A stretch of DNA of 37,235 bases from HGM05190 sp964394205 (GTDB lineage: Bacteria; Bacteroidota; Bacteroidia; Bacteroidales; Muribaculaceae): the NCBI GenBank assembly GCA_964394205.1, contig CAYMVS010000018.1, positions 1-37,235 on the forward strand, given 5' to 3'. The translations under genes were made by a program, and so were the position numbers. Below, piece by piece: positions 21,480-30,721 of the stretch (positions are counted from its first letter, which is position 1; every line of letters begins with the position of its first letter). The notes beneath the pieces were generated by a model. That model saw only the letters and a list, made by a program, of their open reading frames with translations. It had not been told where the DNA came from and ran no database searches.

Positions 21480-23318
21480 ATGAAAAAATTTGGCATAATT
21501 CTGACTGTGGCCCTTGTGGCCATTTTGATGAGCACACAGGCCGTGGCGTCGGGTCTTACTGACCTGCCGGTGAAAAACATTGACGGCAAACTTTTTTTCT
21601 ACTATGAAGTGCAGCCCAAGGAAACCATTTATTCGTTGACCCACAAGCTCGACGTCACTGTCGATTACATTATAGCCAACAACCCGTCGGTGGCCGACGG
21701 TCTCAAGGCCCACACCACGCTCTATTTTCCTGTAAGCGAGGCTGATGTGGCCGCCGGAGCCGGCCGCAAGACCCACACTGTCGAGCGTGGCGAGACAATC
21801 TACGGCATCAGCCGCAAGTATGGCATGACCACCGACCGGCTCATCGAGATGAATCCCCGCATACGCGATGGCCTCAAGAGCGGCATGGTGCTGTTGGTGG
21901 GCACGGTCGATGCCGGCGACGCTACCCCCGCCAACACAAAGGGCCACCCGGTGAAAGAAGGGGAGACGCTCTACTCCATTGCCCGTCAATATGGCGTCAC
22001 CGTGGCCCAGATTGAGGCTGCCAACCCCGGGATGACAATCCTCAAGGCCGGCACCGTCATCAATATACCGACCGTCGACACGGTCAAGGTTGAGGAGAAA
22101 GTGACCCCGGCCGGCGTGGAGGGGACGGTGACCGTCCAGACACCCACCTCGACCACCATTGAGGCTGTCGAGCCGCCGTTGGCACAGGAGACTGTCACAG
22201 AGCCGGTTGCCGAGGTTGTCGCTCCCGAGCCTAAGCGCGGCGAGACGCGGGTGGCCGTGATGTTGCCTTTCATGCTGTCACAAAGCAAGATGCCGCGGGC
22301 TGCGTCGCGCATGCTCGAGTTCTACAAAGGCTTTCTGCTTGCCGTCGACTCTATGCGTGCATCGGGCGACGCCATCAAGCTCTACACCTACGACACCGGT
22401 GCCGCCATGGACTCGATTACAGCCCAGCTGGCGCGACCCGAGATGACCGGGATGGATGTCATCATCGCCCCCGACGATGTCTCACAGTTCAATGCCGTCG
22501 GCGAGTTTGGCCGGAAAAACAACATCGCGGTGTTCAACGCCTTTGTTGTCAAAGACTCCACCTACGTCACCAATCCGGTCATGATGCAGGCCAACATAGG
22601 CAGCCGGCTGATGTATGACAAGGCTGTAGCGGCTTTCATCGACCGGCTCAACGGCGCCACTCCGGTGATACTGACACGCACCGGCGGCGCTGCCGACAAG
22701 GCCGATTTTATTGATGAATTGAAAAAACGCCTCGCCGCCAAAGGCATTGAGTGGAAAGAAATTAAGTTTACCGGTAAGCTCGCCTCCTCCAATCTTGACG
22801 GCATAAAGGCGTCGGGAAACTATGTGTTTATCCCTGTGAGCGGGCGCGCTGCCGAGTTCAGCAACATCTCTGGGGCGCTGACGGCGCTTGCCGACGCCTC
22901 GTTGGCCGAGGGGGGCTCGGTCAAGCTGTGGGGTTATCCCGAGTGGATCACCTTCAAGGGGGATGCCCTGTCAAACATACAGAAACTTGACACAAGGATA
23001 TACTCGAGATTTGCATCGGAGGCCGACTCGTTTGACGCGGCGCGCGTCAGGGAGTCATTCAAAAACTGGTTTGGCGGCGAGCCGACCGAGGCGGTGCCCA
23101 GCCAGGCGCTGCTCGGGTTTGACGTCGGAATGTTTGTGCTCAAGGCGCTCAACGCCAACCCGACAGGTTTGCTGGAGGGTTACATCCCGAGCTATCAGGG
23201 CGCCCAAAACAGTTACCGTTTCAGCCATCGTGAGGGGGAGGCCGGGCTGCAGAACGATGCCCTTTATATTGTCAACTTCCGACCGGGAGGATTCACCGAG
23301 AGTACGCTGCTGCCATGA
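21480..23318 (+). CDS. LysM-repeat protein with periplasmic-binding-like domain
   Basis: Exported protein of 612 aa. The signal peptide is in MKKFGIILTVALVAILMSTQ. Three LysM modules follow (about residues 38-84, 95-140, 157-200), each with a GETIYSI-type start and an NP turn; they bind peptidoglycan glycan chains. A Thr/Glu/Pro/Val-rich linker (about 205-250) leads to a C-terminal region beginning ETRVAVMLPFMLSQ and containing RMLEFYKGFLLAVDSM and VIIAPDDVSQF. That region resembles the type I periplasmic-binding fold of ABC receptors and LpoA-type proteins. It lacks a catalytic domain, so a wall-anchored sensor or scaffold is likely. Its stop overlaps the next start (ATGA), implying coupled synthesis with a beta-barrel protein. 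Confidence 0.83.
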   Translation: MKKFGIILTVALVAILMSTQAVASGLTDLPVKNIDGKLFFYYEVQPKETIYSLTHKLDVTVDYIIANNPSVADGLKAHTTLYFPVSEADVAAGAGRKTHTVERGETIYGISRKYGMTTDRLIEMNPRIRDGLKSGMVLLVGTVDAGDATPANTKGHPVKEGETLYSIARQYGVTVAQIEAANPGMTILKAGTVINIPTVDTVKVEEKVTPAGVEGTVTVQTPTSTTIEAVEPPLAQETVTEPVAEVVAPEPKRGETRVAVMLPFMLSQSKMPRAASRMLEFYKGFLLAVDSMRASGDAIKLYTYDTGAAMDSITAQLARPEMTGMDVIIAPDDVSQFNAVGEFGRKNNIAVFNAFVVKDSTYVTNPVMMQANIGSRLMYDKAVAAFIDRLNGATPVILTRTGGAADKADFIDELKKRLAAKGIEWKEIKFTGKLASSNLDGIKASGNYVFIPVSGRAAEFSNISGALTALADASLAEGGSVKLWGYPEWITFKGDALSNIQKLDTRIYSRFASEADSFDAARVRESFKNWFGGEPTEAVPSQALLGFDVGMFVLKALNANPTGLLEGYIPSYQGAQNSYRFSHREGEAGLQNDALYIVNFRPGGFTESTLLP

Positions 23319-24007
23319 CACGCCGCTGTTTAACACTTCTCGCTGTCGTGCTGCTGGCGGCTGTCACGGCGCCCGGTCTGGTCGCCCAGCGTTACTATTC
23401 GCCCGATTTTGCCTTGGGTGTCAAGGGTGGCGCGACATTGGGGCAGATGTCTTTCTCCCCCTCGCCAAAACAGAAGTTCATGCAGGGATTCACGGCCGGA
23501 GTGGTGGGAAGGTATATGGAGGAAAACCATTTTGGCCTCATTGGAGAGCTGAATGTCACTCAGCGCGGATGGGCCGAGGACTTTGAGGGCGCTCCGTTCA
23601 AGTATAAGCGCACGTTGACCTACATTCAGATTCCGCTGCTCACACACATCTATTTCGGCAGCCGCAAGGTGCATGGATTCGTCAATTTAGGGCCCGAGGC
23701 AGGCTATATGATAGGCAGCTCGGTCAGCGCCGATTTTGACTATATGAACCCCTCGTCGGTTGCCGGTTTTCCGATTGCAAACCGTGTGACCGAGGAGATG
23801 GGCATGGAGATTAAAAACCGGTTTGATTATGGCATAGCCGGCGGCGTGGGTGTCGAGTTTATCGCCGGGCGCAACTCTTTCATGCTCGAGGGGCGATATT
23901 ATTACGGCCTGGGCAACATCTATCCATCAGCAAAAAAAGATTATTTCTCGGCATCGCGAGGCATGGCCATCGAGATCACGTTGGGCTATATGTTCCGCCT
24001 CAAATGA
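23315..24007 (+). CDS. Outer-membrane beta-barrel protein (PorT-like)
   Basis: Predicted 230-aa outer-membrane barrel. The signal peptide covers roughly residues 1-24 (ends GLVAQ). The mature protein shows alternating amphipathic strands: FALGVKGGATLGQM, LIGELNVTQRGW, LTYIQIPLLTHIYFG, HGFVNLGPEAGYMIG, FDYGIAGGVGVEF, and a final barrel strand ending TLGYMFRLK. This pattern is that of the PorT / outer-membrane beta-barrel 2 family of Bacteroidetes. The ATG overlaps the LysM stop by 4 nt, so the pair probably forms a wall-to-outer-membrane unit. The 3' end overlaps the convergent holA by 8 nt. Confidence 0.83.
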   Translation: MTRRCLTLLAVVLLAAVTAPGLVAQRYYSPDFALGVKGGATLGQMSFSPSPKQKFMQGFTAGVVGRYMEENHFGLIGELNVTQRGWAEDFEGAPFKYKRTLTYIQIPLLTHIYFGSRKVHGFVNLGPEAGYMIGSSVSADFDYMNPSSVAGFPIANRVTEEMGMEIKNRFDYGIAGGVGVEFIAGRNSFMLEGRYYYGLGNIYPSAKKDYFSASRGMAIEITLGYMFRLK

Positions 24008-25040
24008 CAATCTCGCCGCGCGCCGACAGGATGTGGAAAATCAGGTCGTGAAGCAGGTCAAACTGGTTCATGCGCGATTTTATTCCCTTTGAGCGGGTGT
24101 CCATGCGCCTTATCGCCGAGATAATCTCAATGCTCTGGCGGGCGTTATACATGCGCGCCGCCGCGTCATAGCGCCTCAGCTGCCACTCGCTTTTAAAGCC
24201 AAGCTCGGCCATAAGCGCCTCTTTGGTCTTGACCGGGGCATACTGATAGATCAACAGGTTGGAGAAAAAATTGAACAGGGTGCTGACGGTGACCACCGTC
24301 GGGTTGTTTTTAGGATTGGATGCAAAATATCTCACAATCATGAACGCCTTGGCCGCGTTGCGCTCCGAGATGGCCTCGACAAGCTCAAAGTTGTTGTAGT
24401 CTTTTGAAATACCGATGTTGCGCTCTATCACCTCGGGGGTGACCGACGCGCCGGGGGGGAGGGCCACGGCCAGTTTCTCAATTTCATTGTAGAGGCGCGA
24501 CAGGTCGGTGCCGACATAGTCGCGCATCATTATCAGCCCCTTCTGGTCGATGTTGAGCCCCCGCTCTTTGATCATTGCAGAGATGGCCGTGCCGATGGTG
24601 CGGTCTGTCAGCTTCTTTGACTCAAACACGATGCCGTTTTTCTTTACCTGTGCCACCAGGTTTTTCCCTTTGGCCTCTTTTGACCCGCGCATCACGATCA
24701 CCAGCACGGTGGTCTCGTTGGGGTTGGAGGCATAGAGGTGCAGCTTGTCGATGATGTTGGCCGCGACCGCCTGTGCCTCACGGACGATCACCACCTGACG
24801 GTCGGCCATGATGGGGAACCGGCGGCAAGTGTCGGCGATCGCCTCGGGCGACATCTCGGGCGCATAGATGTTGTAGAGGTTGAAGTCGCGCTCGTCGTCG
24901 GGCACAAGAGCCTCAAAGAGGTCAACGAGCTTGTCGACATAGTAACCCTCCTCGCCATAAAGCAGATAGACCGGCGAGAGATTTCCACGGCGAATGTCGC
25001 GACTGAGCGATTCAAAGGTGGGCGTTGATGCTGCGGCCAT
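24000..25040 (-). CDS. holA: DNA polymerase III subunit delta (HolA)
   Basis: Clamp-loader delta subunit of 346 aa, which opens the sliding clamp during replication. Typical segments are LSPVYLLYGEEGYYVDKLVD, the region around FPIMADRQVVIVREAQ, VLVIVMRGSKEAKGKN, LIMMRDYVGTDLSRLYNEIE and a C-terminal helical collar. The ATG at 25040 gives MAAASTPTFESLSRDI and the family length; the frame remains open further upstream, into the divergent HsdR_N gene, where the extension has no family similarity. Only 61 nt separate the two starts. Confidence 0.93.
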   Translation of the reverse strand: MAAASTPTFESLSRDIRRGNLSPVYLLYGEEGYYVDKLVDLFEALVPDDERDFNLYNIYAPEMSPEAIADTCRRFPIMADRQVVIVREAQAVAANIIDKLHLYASNPNETTVLVIVMRGSKEAKGKNLVAQVKKNGIVFESKKLTDRTIGTAISAMIKERGLNIDQKGLIMMRDYVGTDLSRLYNEIEKLAVALPPGASVTPEVIERNIGISKDYNNFELVEAISERNAAKAFMIVRYFASNPKNNPTVVTVSTLFNFFSNLLIYQYAPVKTKEALMAELGFKSEWQLRRYDAAARMYNARQSIEIISAIRRMDTRSKGIKSRMNQFDLLHDLIFHILSARGEIVI

Positions 25041-25101
25041 AGAATATTTTGAGCGATGCTTAATTTTTGGTAAATTTACACAGTTTTTTTCACACTGCAA
25101 A

Positions 25102-25569
25102 ATGTCAACGTCGACCGACAATCTGTTACCGCTCAATCTGCCCCCCATCGAGCCGCGCCTGAGGCGCGACCCGGCCATCGGGCTGATGATTTTTGACCCC
25201 CTGCGCGACAAGTTTGTAGCGCTTACCCCCGAGGAGTGGGTGCGCCAGCACTTCACGGCCTACCTTATTAAATCGTTGGGCTACCCGGCGCTGAGGATGG
25301 CCAACGAGATGGGGGTGAGGCTCAACGGGGTGACGCGGCGATGTGACACGGTGGTGTTTGACCGGCAGGCCCGGCCCATGATGATTATAGAATATAAGGC
25401 GCCGACGGTGAAAATCACCGCCGGGGTGTTCAACCAGGCCGTCAGATACTGCATGGCGCTCAGGCCCCCCTATATCGCCGTGTCAAACGGGATGGCCCAT
25501 TACTGCTGCCGGGTCAGCTACTCGCCGCTCTCGATCGAGATGCTCCCGGCTTTTCCCGAGGCGTTATGA
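25102..25569 (+). CDS. Stand-alone HsdR N-terminal-like PD-(D/E)XK domain protein
   Basis: Predicted 155-aa protein matching the type I restriction enzyme R-subunit N-terminal domain (HSDR_N), without the helicase that normally follows. After TPEEWVRQHFTAYLIKSLGY, the nuclease core is visible as CDTVVFDRQARPMMIIEYKA, with the metal-binding Asp and the E-x-K pair, then TAGVFNQAVRYC and PPYIAVSNGMAHYCC. The core residues look intact, so nuclease activity is possible. No hsdM or hsdS is nearby. I recall the same type of orphan domain beside holA in other Bacteroidales, which argues for a conserved non-restriction role. It starts 61 nt from divergent holA and its stop overlaps convergent mfd by 6 nt. 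Confidence 0.82.
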   Translation: MSTSTDNLLPLNLPPIEPRLRRDPAIGLMIFDPLRDKFVALTPEEWVRQHFTAYLIKSLGYPALRMANEMGVRLNGVTRRCDTVVFDRQARPMMIIEYKAPTVKITAGVFNQAVRYCMALRPPYIAVSNGMAHYCCRVSYSPLSIEMLPAFPEAL

Positions 25570-28500
25570 CACCGGTAGCGACAGGATGGTCTCAAGGATA
25601 TTGACGGCGGTCTCGACGTTTGGCACATTCATGATCATGAAGCTGCGCCGGCCACTGTTGTCGCGTATGCGGCAGCGCCGGGGATTGGCGCCCAGATAGG
25701 TCAGGATGCGTCCGAACATGGGTGACTGGTAGTAGGCTTTGTTTTCCTCACCGACAAAGTAGATGTACATGCGGTTTTGCTTCAAGGCCACTTTCTCGAT
25801 GCCCAGACGGCGGGCGAGCCGTCGCAGGCGGGGCACACGCAGCAGCTCGGCCGTGACGGCGGGGATCTTGCCGAAACGGTCTCTCAACCGCTCTTTAAAT
25901 GCTTGAAGATCAATCTCACGCTCTATGCTGTCGAGCTCGCGGTAGAGATTGATGCGCTCGCTCTCCTGAGGCACATAGTCGGCCGGGAGCAGCAACTCGA
26001 GGTCGCTCTCGATCACGGTGTCGGCCACATACTCGCGCCCCTCGTCGTCGCCGTGGGTATTGCCGGGGGTCTCGAGGTCATGAAACTCCTCGGTTTGCAG
26101 CTCGGTGACAGCTTCTTTGAGAATCTTCTGGTAGGTCTCATAGCCCAGATCGGCGATAAAGCCGCTTTGCTCGGCCCCGAGCAGGTTGCCGGCGCCGCGT
26201 ATGTCGAGATCCTGCATGGCGATGTGGATGCCGCTGCCAAGCTCGCTGAAACTCTCGATGGCCTGAAGGCGGCGGCGTGCCACCGGCGACAGCGGCACGT
26301 GGGGTGGCACCATAAGATAGCAGAACGCCTTGCGCGAGCTGCGACCAACGCGCCCCCTCAGCTGGTGAAGCTCGCTCAGGCCAAAGTTTTGGGCGTTGTT
26401 GATCATGATGGTGTTGACATTGGGCATGTCGATGCCGCTCTCGATGATGGTGGTGGCCAACAGCACGTCATAGTCATGGTTGGCAAAGTCGATGATGGCC
26501 TGCTCGAGCTTGTCGGGGGTGAGCCGCCCGTGGGCCACGAGGGTACGGGCGTCGGGCACCACACGCTTTATCATTGATTCGAGTTCATAGAGACCCTCGA
26601 TGCGGTGGTTGACGATGAACACCTGCCCGTTGCGCGACAGCTCAAAGTTGACCGCCTCGGCCACAAGGTCGTCGGTCAGGGCGCCGACGGTGGTCACGAT
26701 GGGGTAGCGGTTGGCCGGCGGGGTGGTTATGGCCGAGAGATCGCGGGCCCCCATCAGCGAGAACTGGAGCGTGCGCGGGATTGGGGTCGCGCTCATGGTC
26801 AGGGTGTCGACGTTGACTTTCAGCTGCTTGAGTTTCTCTTTGACGGCAACGCCAAACTTTTGCTCTTCGTCGACGATCAACAGCCCCAGGTCCTTGAATT
26901 TGACCGATTTGCCAATCAGCTTGTGGGTGCCGATGAGGATATCGATTTTCCCTTGGGCGAGGTCGTCGAGTATCTCGCGGGTCTGCTTGGCTGTGCGGGC
27001 GCGCGACAGATAGTCCACCCTCACCGGCAAATCCTTCAGTCGGTCTTTAAAGGTGTTGTAGTGTTGATAGGCCAGCACGGTGGTCGGCACGAGAACTGCC
27101 GTCTGCTTGCCGTCGGCGGCAGCCTTGAAGGCGGCGCGTATCGCTATCTCGGTCTTTCCGAAACCCACATCGCCACAAATGAGGCGATCCATGGGGCGGT
27201 CGCTCTCCATGTCGGCCTTTACGGCCTGTGTGGCCGTCAGTTGGTCGGGGGTGTCCTCATAGATAAACGAGGCTTCGAGCTCGTGTTGCAGGTAGCTGTC
27301 GGGCGAGAAGGCAAATCCCTTCTCCTGCCGGCGCGCGGCATACAGCTTGATCAGGTCGCGGGCTATATCTTTGAGCTTTGACTTGGTGCGCTCTTTCACC
27401 CGGTTCCATGCTCCCGAGCCCAACTTGTTGATCTTTGGAGCCTCCCCCTCCTTGCCGCGATACTTGGCGAGCTTGTGGAGAGAGTGGATCGACACAAAAA
27501 TGATGTCGTCGTTGGCATAGATGAGCTTGATCATCTCCTGGGTGCGGCCATTGACATCGGTGCGCAGCAGCCCGGCAAATCGCCCCACGCCGTGGTCTAC
27601 GTGGACAATGAAATCGCCCGGCTCGATTGAGGTCAGCTCCTTGAGCGAGAGCGCCAGTTTACCCGAGCGCGCGCGGTCGCTCTTGAGATTGTATTTGTGG
27701 AAACGGTCAAAAATCTGATGGTCGGTGAACACGCCGATGTGTGTCTCGTGGTCGGTGAACCCCTCGTGGAGCGTCGACAGCACCGGCGTGAAGGGGATGG
27801 AGTCGCCGCGGTCGTCAAAGATGGCGCGCAGTCGCTCGATCTGCTTGGCCGAGTCGCTGAGTATGTAGAGGTTGTACCCCTTGTCGATCAAGCCGGTGAA
27901 TGACTCGCTTATCAGGTCAAAGTTTTTATGATACATCCCCTGGGGCACACACTTGAAGTCGATTGAAGCCTCGGCCCCGGACGTCGGGTTGGCTGCCGAG
28001 GTGAAGAGCACGCGGCGGGTTGTGGCCAGACGGGCGGTGAAGTCATCGGGGTCGATCACCTCTTTGAGCGCGTTGGCGTCACCCTCGTTGGCAATCACGG
28101 CGCTTGTCGAGAATGTCGACGCGGCGATGGCGCGTATTCTCTCGAGGGTGTAGTCGGCGTCGCGCAGGGCAACGATGCTCCCCCGGGGCATAAACTCAAG
28201 CACCGATTGACCGGCAGCCTCGGTCTTGACATCGGCGGTCACGTCGATGGTCTTGACCCGGCTCTCGCTCAGTTGGGTCTCGATGTTAAAGGTGCGTATC
28301 GAGTCAATCTCGTCGCCAAAAAAGTCGACACGGTAGGGGAGCTCGTGGCTGTAGCCGAAGATGTCGAGTATGGAGCCTCTCAAGGCAAACTGGCCCGGCT
28401 CATATACATAGTCCTGCTCGGCAAAACCGTTCTCCCTGAGCCAGCGCACAGTCTCGGTCAGATCGGTCTCGCTGCCGGTGGAGAGATGGAGGGTGTGGGC

Positions 28501-28917
28501 GGCCAACGTGTCGCGCCGCGCCACCCGCTCGGCCACCGCCTCGGGCGAGGCGACGACCACCTTCAGGGTAGGGTCGTCACACCACCGGTTGAGGGCCTCG
28601 ACGCGCATGATTGCCGCCGGAGGGTCGGGCTGGCCATACTTGATGTCGCGCTTGTAGCCCGAGGGGAAGATGGCGACAGCATTCTCGCCGAGCAGGCGCG
28701 ACAGGTCGTGGTACAGATAGCCGGCATCGTCGGGCGAGTCGCCGATCACCAGCAGCGGGCGACCGGGGGTGAGCGCCGGGATATGGCTCAGCACAACCGC
28801 CGCCGCCGACCCCGCAAGCCCATACAGCGATGTAACGGCCGCGTCGGCAAGGGCTTTCTCTACAGCTTGCTGCCGACGCGGTGTGAAAAACTTTTGACTT
28901 ATCTCATCAAGTGTCAT
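25564..28917 (-). CDS. mfd: Transcription-repair coupling factor Mfd
   Basis: DNA translocase of 1117 aa that removes stalled RNA polymerase and recruits UvrA to damaged template strands. In order: UvrB-homology region (about 20-330), RNA-polymerase interaction domain of the CarD/TRCF type (about 430-500, IVHVDHGVGRF), RecG-like helicase with Walker A GDVGFGKTEIA, DEEQ box (LLIVDEEQKFGV), SATPIPRTLQ, and motifs TTIIESGIDMP and QLRGRVGRS. A TRCF C-terminal domain ends near residue 1070. Length is typical. Its ATG overlaps the stop of the upstream S41 protease gene (ATGA), so it is probably translated by coupling. It is convergent with the HsdR_N gene. Confidence 0.97.
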   Translation of the reverse strand: MTLDEISQKFFTPRRQQAVEKALADAAVTSLYGLAGSAAAVVLSHIPALTPGRPLLVIGDSPDDAGYLYHDLSRLLGENAVAIFPSGYKRDIKYGQPDPPAAIMRVEALNRWCDDPTLKVVVASPEAVAERVARRDTLAAHTLHLSTGSETDLTETVRWLRENGFAEQDYVYEPGQFALRGSILDIFGYSHELPYRVDFFGDEIDSIRTFNIETQLSESRVKTIDVTADVKTEAAGQSVLEFMPRGSIVALRDADYTLERIRAIAASTFSTSAVIANEGDANALKEVIDPDDFTARLATTRRVLFTSAANPTSGAEASIDFKCVPQGMYHKNFDLISESFTGLIDKGYNLYILSDSAKQIERLRAIFDDRGDSIPFTPVLSTLHEGFTDHETHIGVFTDHQIFDRFHKYNLKSDRARSGKLALSLKELTSIEPGDFIVHVDHGVGRFAGLLRTDVNGRTQEMIKLIYANDDIIFVSIHSLHKLAKYRGKEGEAPKINKLGSGAWNRVKERTKSKLKDIARDLIKLYAARRQEKGFAFSPDSYLQHELEASFIYEDTPDQLTATQAVKADMESDRPMDRLICGDVGFGKTEIAIRAAFKAAADGKQTAVLVPTTVLAYQHYNTFKDRLKDLPVRVDYLSRARTAKQTREILDDLAQGKIDILIGTHKLIGKSVKFKDLGLLIVDEEQKFGVAVKEKLKQLKVNVDTLTMSATPIPRTLQFSLMGARDLSAITTPPANRYPIVTTVGALTDDLVAEAVNFELSRNGQVFIVNHRIEGLYELESMIKRVVPDARTLVAHGRLTPDKLEQAIIDFANHDYDVLLATTIIESGIDMPNVNTIMINNAQNFGLSELHQLRGRVGRSSRKAFCYLMVPPHVPLSPVARRRLQAIESFSELGSGIHIAMQDLDIRGAGNLLGAEQSGFIADLGYETYQKILKEAVTELQTEEFHDLETPGNTHGDDEGREYVADTVIESDLELLLPADYVPQESERINLYRELDSIEREIDLQAFKERLRDRFGKIPAVTAELLRVPRLRRLARRLGIEKVALKQNRMYIYFVGEENKAYYQSPMFGRILTYLGANPRRCRIRDNSGRRSFMIMNVPNVETAVNILETILSLPVS

Positions 28918-30569
28918 TTCTTCTTTGGCGGGTTGAGGATGGCTTTGTAGCGGGCCGGGTCGTTGAGTATCACCGTTGCCGTGTCGACAAACGGGTCGGT
29001 CTTGAACTCCTGGGCGCGTCGGCCAAACCGGTCGTAGTAGCGTGTCACGATCTCGCCCGCGAGAAATGGCTCAATCGATTGGCGGTTGAGGTCGAGATCC
29101 TCGTCAAGGTCGCGGTGGAGCATCTGCTGGAGGCGCTCAAACTGGGCCTTTGTTGAGTCGTTCATATAGCCTTCATGCTCGACGGCGGCCTGTATCTGGC
29201 TGAACATCTCCTCCCACACCCGGTCATAATGGAACCGCTTGGGGTCGATGGTCGACTTGAAGTCGTTGTAGATGCTGTCGGTGATGACAAACTCTTCAAC
29301 CGGCGGGATGGAGGGGTGGCCGGCGGCATAGCGGGTGGCGTAGTCAAACGCCCAGTTGTCTTTAACAATGGTGTAGGTCAGGCGGTTGATGTCGGGGTAA
29401 TCCACCTTTACATCGGGGGTAATGCCGCCACCGTCGCGCACGGGGCGACCCGCCGCGGTGTAAAATACGGTGGTCAGCGAGTCAGGGATGCGGCTCACAC
29501 TGCCGTCGGGATTGCGGTGGCTGTAGTCGATGGCCTGAATGAGACGCCCGCTGGGTATGTAATATTTGGCAACCGTGACTTTGAGCAACGCGTCCTGAGG
29601 GAGCTCGCGCGAGGTCTGCACCAAGCCTTTGCCAAACGTGCGTGACCCGACAATGACCGCGCGGTCGATATCCTGCAACGCTCCCGAGACAATCTCCGAG
29701 GCCGAGGCGGTGGCGCCGTCGGTCAGGATGGCCAGCGGTATCTCGGTGTCGATGGGGTGCTCGGTGGTCTTGTAGATGCGTTCGTTCATCTTCCCTTTGC
29801 CGCGTGTCTTGAGCACCTCGGTGCCACGCGGCACAAAGTAGCCTACAATCTTGACCGCGCTCTCGAGCAGGCCGCCACCGTTGCTGCGCAGGTCTAATAT
29901 GATGCTCTTCACCTCGGGATTGGCCTTCAGTGCCTCGAGCGCCTCCTTGACCTCGCGGGGTGACTGCTCGGTGAATGAGGTCAGCTCAATCAAGCCAACA
30001 CCGGGGCGAACCATCCCGTAATATGGCACCGAGGGTTGGGTGATCTTTGCACGGGTGAGGTCAAAGGTGATGACAGAATCTTCAACGTAGGGGCGGTGGA
30101 CGGTCACTTTCACCTTTGTGCCGGCCTGTCCCTTGAGGGTCTTGCTGACGCGGTCGCTCTCCCAGCCCTTGGTCGAGTCGCCGTCGATAACCACAATCTT
30201 GTCGCCGGGACGTATGCCCGCCTTATGAGCCGGGCTACCGGCCTGAGGCTCCGAGAAATACACCCAGCCGTCGCGCTCCATGATAAAGCTGCCTATGCCG
30301 CCATATTCGCCCGAAGTCATGGTCAGAAAAGCCTCCTGGTCTTTCTGGGGGATATACTCGGTGTAGGGGTCGATGTCGTCGAGCATCGCCGCGATGGCCG
30401 TTGTAATCGACTTCTCAACGTCGATCGAGTCGACATAATAGGTTTGAAGCTCTTTGACCAACGCGTTGAATACCTCAAGGTTACGCGCCACCTCCTTTTT
30501 GGGGCTGTTGGTGGCCGCGACTGCTGTCAGTGCCATCAGGGCACCGGCTATGATAACAAGTTTTTTCAT
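28914..30569 (-). CDS. S41-family C-terminal processing protease (CtpA-like)
   Basis: Exported serine protease of 551 aa. The N-terminus is a signal peptide (MKKLVIIAGALMALTAVAAT). A PDZ domain (about 85-175, GGIGSFIMERDG, AGIRPGDKIVVIDG) precedes the S41 catalytic domain. The catalytic dyad is Ser289 in ATASASEIVSG and Lys314 in RTFGKGLVQ, 25 residues apart as in Prc/CtpA. These enzymes trim C-termini of envelope proteins and peptidoglycan hydrolases in the periplasm. A C-terminal helical tail of about 150 residues follows. It is the first gene of an operon with mfd, overlapping it by 4 nt. A paralogue with the same architecture lies at 33167-34783. Confidence 0.92.
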   Translation of the reverse strand: MKKLVIIAGALMALTAVAATNSPKKEVARNLEVFNALVKELQTYYVDSIDVEKSITTAIAAMLDDIDPYTEYIPQKDQEAFLTMTSGEYGGIGSFIMERDGWVYFSEPQAGSPAHKAGIRPGDKIVVIDGDSTKGWESDRVSKTLKGQAGTKVKVTVHRPYVEDSVITFDLTRAKITQPSVPYYGMVRPGVGLIELTSFTEQSPREVKEALEALKANPEVKSIILDLRSNGGGLLESAVKIVGYFVPRGTEVLKTRGKGKMNERIYKTTEHPIDTEIPLAILTDGATASASEIVSGALQDIDRAVIVGSRTFGKGLVQTSRELPQDALLKVTVAKYYIPSGRLIQAIDYSHRNPDGSVSRIPDSLTTVFYTAAGRPVRDGGGITPDVKVDYPDINRLTYTIVKDNWAFDYATRYAAGHPSIPPVEEFVITDSIYNDFKSTIDPKRFHYDRVWEEMFSQIQAAVEHEGYMNDSTKAQFERLQQMLHRDLDEDLDLNRQSIEPFLAGEIVTRYYDRFGRRAQEFKTDPFVDTATVILNDPARYKAILNPPKKK

Positions 30570-30587
30570 TTAGTGTCCAATTTATGC

Positions 30588-30619
30588 CAAAATTACGTCA
30601 TTTATTCCTTTCGTGCAAC
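30588..30619 (-). promoter_or_regulatory. Promoter of the S41 protease-mfd operon
   Basis: The minus strand has TAATTTTG (30588-30595), perfect for TAnnTTTG, and GTTG (30616-30619, one off TTTG) with a 20-nt spacer. It lies just upstream of the ATG at 30569. Confidence 0.6.
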
Positions 30620-30721
30620 ACTTGACCGATTAAAATAGCAGTAACCCCCGCCCGCGCCGGTGTGTTTGATAACTGTTTGATAAAACCAAGAGTCTGCGCC
30701 CATAGCAACCTTCGGTAATGA

